Assembly: GCA_002343185.1 (NCBI GenBank)
Contig: DDRT01000012.1
Span: 118,001 to 141,216 of the forward strand
Direction: 5' to 3'
DNA from: Deltaproteobacteria bacterium UBA2409
GTDB taxonomy: Bacteria > Bdellovibrionota_C > UBA2361 > DDRT01
Length of the DNA stretch: 23,216 nt
Position numbers and translations under genes: made by a program. This document shows positions 22,004 through 23,216 of the stretch, in pieces (position 1 is the first letter of the stretch; each line of letters starts with the position of its first letter). The notes beneath the pieces are model-generated. The model made no database searches. It was not told where the DNA came from and saw nothing but the letters and a program-made list of their open reading frames with translations.

Positions 22004-22966
22004 ATGGAGATCTTAGAAAAAAAAGCCTTATTACTACAGAAACTTAGAACAGGGTTTGAAGCTGAAGCCGACATACCGGCACTAGTTCAAGAGATTAAGA
22101 GCTGGGAAAGTGAAGGAATATCGGTTGTTTGCGAATTGCCAAGGCTTCTTTCTGAGCTTCCTGTCCCGCCTCCGTTATTGTTTCTGAGGGGTGAAATTCC
22201 TAGAAAGCCAACGATTGCGATTGTTGGAACTAGAAAGGGAGATCCACAGGCAATATCATGGACCAAGGAGACGGCTCGTGAACTTGCAAGGCAGGGTAAC
22301 TGTGTAGTTAGCGGTCTTGCCTATGGAATTGATAAAGCAGCACATGAGGGAGCGTTAGCATCTGGTGAACATGGAGCAACGATAGCTGTACTAGCAGGTG
22401 GTCTTAGGACTATTTATCCAAGAGCTCATGAAAGGTTAGCGGATCGGATCTTAGATCAAGGTGGTGCACTAATATCAATTCACGAGCCTTCATTACCGCC
22501 TCTTCCTCATTATTTTCTAGAAAGAAATCAGATCATCTCTGGGTTATCGTTTGGAACACTTGTAATTCAGGCAGCTAGTAGAAGTGGATCAATTGCAACA
22601 GCTAATGCAGCGCTTGATCAAGGGCGAGAGCTTTTAACAATTCCTGGAAGTATTTTTAATCCACTATTTGAAGGAACAAACAGACTTATAAAATGTGGGG
22701 CTCATATGATTTTGAGCTTAGAGGATATTTTTGAAGCTTTACCACAGCTTAGTCGAGCAAACAAAGAAGAGGTGCAAAGAGAATATTCAAAAGATGAGGA
22801 GGATATATTAGAGATTGTAAGGCAGGAGGAAGGGATAAGTCTTAATCAATTGATTGAGAAGCTAAAACTTCCTACTTCTTCGGTTGTAAGCCTTGTTACA
22901 GATCTAGAGCTTAATAATGAGATAACGATTGATTTTAGAGACCGAATTTATTCAATAAAGAGCTAA
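22004..22966 (+). CDS. dprA: DprA/Smf DNA-processing protein
   Basis: A 320-residue protein with the DprA Rossmann core: AIVGTRKGD (72-80), VVSGLAYGIDKAAHEGAL (101-118), VLAGGLRTIYPRAHERL, FLERNQIISGLS (171-182), SRSGSIATANAALDQGREL and TIPGSIFNPLFEGTNRLIK. A C-terminal winged-helix module spans about 262-318. DprA loads RecA onto incoming single-stranded DNA during natural transformation, and homologues occur also in bacteria not known to be competent. The N-terminal SAM/helical domain seen in some relatives is reduced to about 60 residues. No comparable competence gene lies in the window. A strong hairpin terminator follows at 23011. Confidence 0.93.
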   Translation: MEILEKKALLLQKLRTGFEAEADIPALVQEIKSWESEGISVVCELPRLLSELPVPPPLLFLRGEIPRKPTIAIVGTRKGDPQAISWTKETARELARQGNCVVSGLAYGIDKAAHEGALASGEHGATIAVLAGGLRTIYPRAHERLADRILDQGGALISIHEPSLPPLPHYFLERNQIISGLSFGTLVIQAASRSGSIATANAALDQGRELLTIPGSIFNPLFEGTNRLIKCGAHMILSLEDIFEALPQLSRANKEEVQREYSKDEEDILEIVRQEEGISLNQLIEKLKLPTSSVVSLVTDLELNNEITIDFRDRIYSIKS

Positions 22967-23010
22967 AGATTGATTTGATCATGTGAATAAATTATTCTTA
23001 TCTATCAACC

Positions 23011-23056
23011 ACTTGGGGGTCAGGTCTTCCGGCCTGACCCCCAAGTAATTTTTTTT
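23011..23056 (+). terminator. Intrinsic terminator after dprA built from a GGGGGTCAGG palindrome
   Basis: ACTTGGGGGTCAGG (23011-23024) and CCTGACCCCCAAGT (23033-23046) are perfect 14-bp complementary arms around an 8-base loop, followed by TAA and eight Ts (23049-23056). The stem and T-run fit a rho-independent terminator. The right arm with part of the loop recurs at 8-21. Confidence 0.85.
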
Positions 23057-23136
23057 GGTGGCTATAGCTCCCTCCTTCGCAATTCTGCTCCGCAGAATTT
23101 GCTTCGAAGGACAAGCAGCTGCCACTAAGAATACCA
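23056..23136 (+). repeat. Duplicated tRNA-His 5' fragment fused to a long hairpin
   Basis: TGGTGGCTATAGCTC at 23056-23070 is identical to the 5' end of the tRNA-His gene (23137-23151). It is followed by an imperfect hairpin: GTGGC pairs with GCCAC (23121-23125), AGCT with AGCT (23117-23120), TCCTTCG with CGAAGGA (23105-23111), and AATTCTGC with GCAGAATT (23092-23099) around a TCC loop. It ends TACCA, so it may be a tRNA-like remnant whose interior was replaced by a palindromic unit. It lacks the D, anticodon and T arms of a functional tRNA. Confidence 0.6.
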
Positions 23137-23137
23137 T

Positions 23138-23214
23138 GGTGGCTATAGCTCAGCTGGTAGAGCGTCGGATTGTGGTTCCGAATGTCGTGGGTTCAAGCCC
23201 CATTAGCCACCCCA
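23138..23214 (+). tRNA. tRNA-His (anticodon GTG)
   Basis: A complete cloverleaf can be drawn: acceptor GTGGCTA (23139-23145) with TAGCCAC (23204-23210), D arm AGCTCAGCTGGTAGAGC, anticodon loop with GTG in GGATTGTGGTTCC, T arm GTGGGTTCAAGCCCCAT, and an encoded CCA (23212-23214). The extra G at 23138 opposite C73 (23211) is the G-1 identity element unique to tRNA-His. It is intact, unlike the fragment just upstream. Confidence 0.96.
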
Positions 23215-23216
23215 TT

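Noticed and set aside
22970..22998. TTGATT-17-TATTCT as promoter for tRNA-His
   Set aside because: A strong terminator at 23011-23056 would stop transcripts from it before reaching the tRNA; the match to consensus is only partial.

Overview
The window is AT-rich bacterial chromosome with very tight gene packing: many ATGA-type or longer overlaps and short intergenic gaps. An MlaA-type outer-membrane lipid-asymmetry protein, exported proteins and surface-polysaccharide-type glycosyltransferases point to a diderm (Gram-negative-like) bacterium. The gene mix would fit a Bdellovibrionota/deltaproteobacterial-type lineage, but this placement is inference; no ribosomal marker is present.

Layout. 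Positions 1-1639 (minus) hold most of an ABC exporter whose 3' end runs off the window. A plus-strand run of aminotransferase, mlaA, CheY-like receiver and OsmC follows (1715-4395). Next is a short block of two divergent genes, a 74-aa tail-anchored protein and RidA, bounded by a nearly identical 23-bp inverted repeat. A minus-strand trio (7980-5219) encodes a membrane-anchored LuxR-type regulator, a one-TM protein of unknown function and a large ABC-2-like permease with no ATPase beside it.

Divergent from that trio is the most interesting locus, 8088-12243: five tightly packed genes for a flavoprotein oxidoreductase, an exported YceI lipid-binding protein, a type III polyketide synthase with an intact Cys-His-Asn triad, a UbiG-like O-methyltransferase and an ICMT-like integral-membrane methyltransferase. 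Together they look like a pathway for a methylated alkylresorcinol, alkylpyrone or alkylquinone membrane lipid, possibly ubiquinone-like, with its own lipid-binding protein.

After a structured 240-bp gap comes a polysaccharide/polyprenyl-phosphate-sugar block: a two-domain GT2 (minus), then DprE1-like oxidase, DprE2-like reductase, a GtrB/DPM-type glycosyltransferase, a FAD amine-oxidase-like protein that appears to start at CTG, and a multi-TM protein. The DprE1/DprE2 pair suggests epimerisation of a lipid-linked pentose (arabinose donor) as in mycobacteria.

The right end has an M32 carboxypeptidase and a single-pass membrane protein with an L7/L12-like N-terminal domain (minus), then dprA (plus), a strong hairpin terminator made of a GGGGGTCAGG palindrome also present at the left window edge, a duplicated tRNA-His 5' fragment carrying a long hairpin, and a complete tRNA-His. 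No CRISPR array, transposase, integrase or rRNA was seen.
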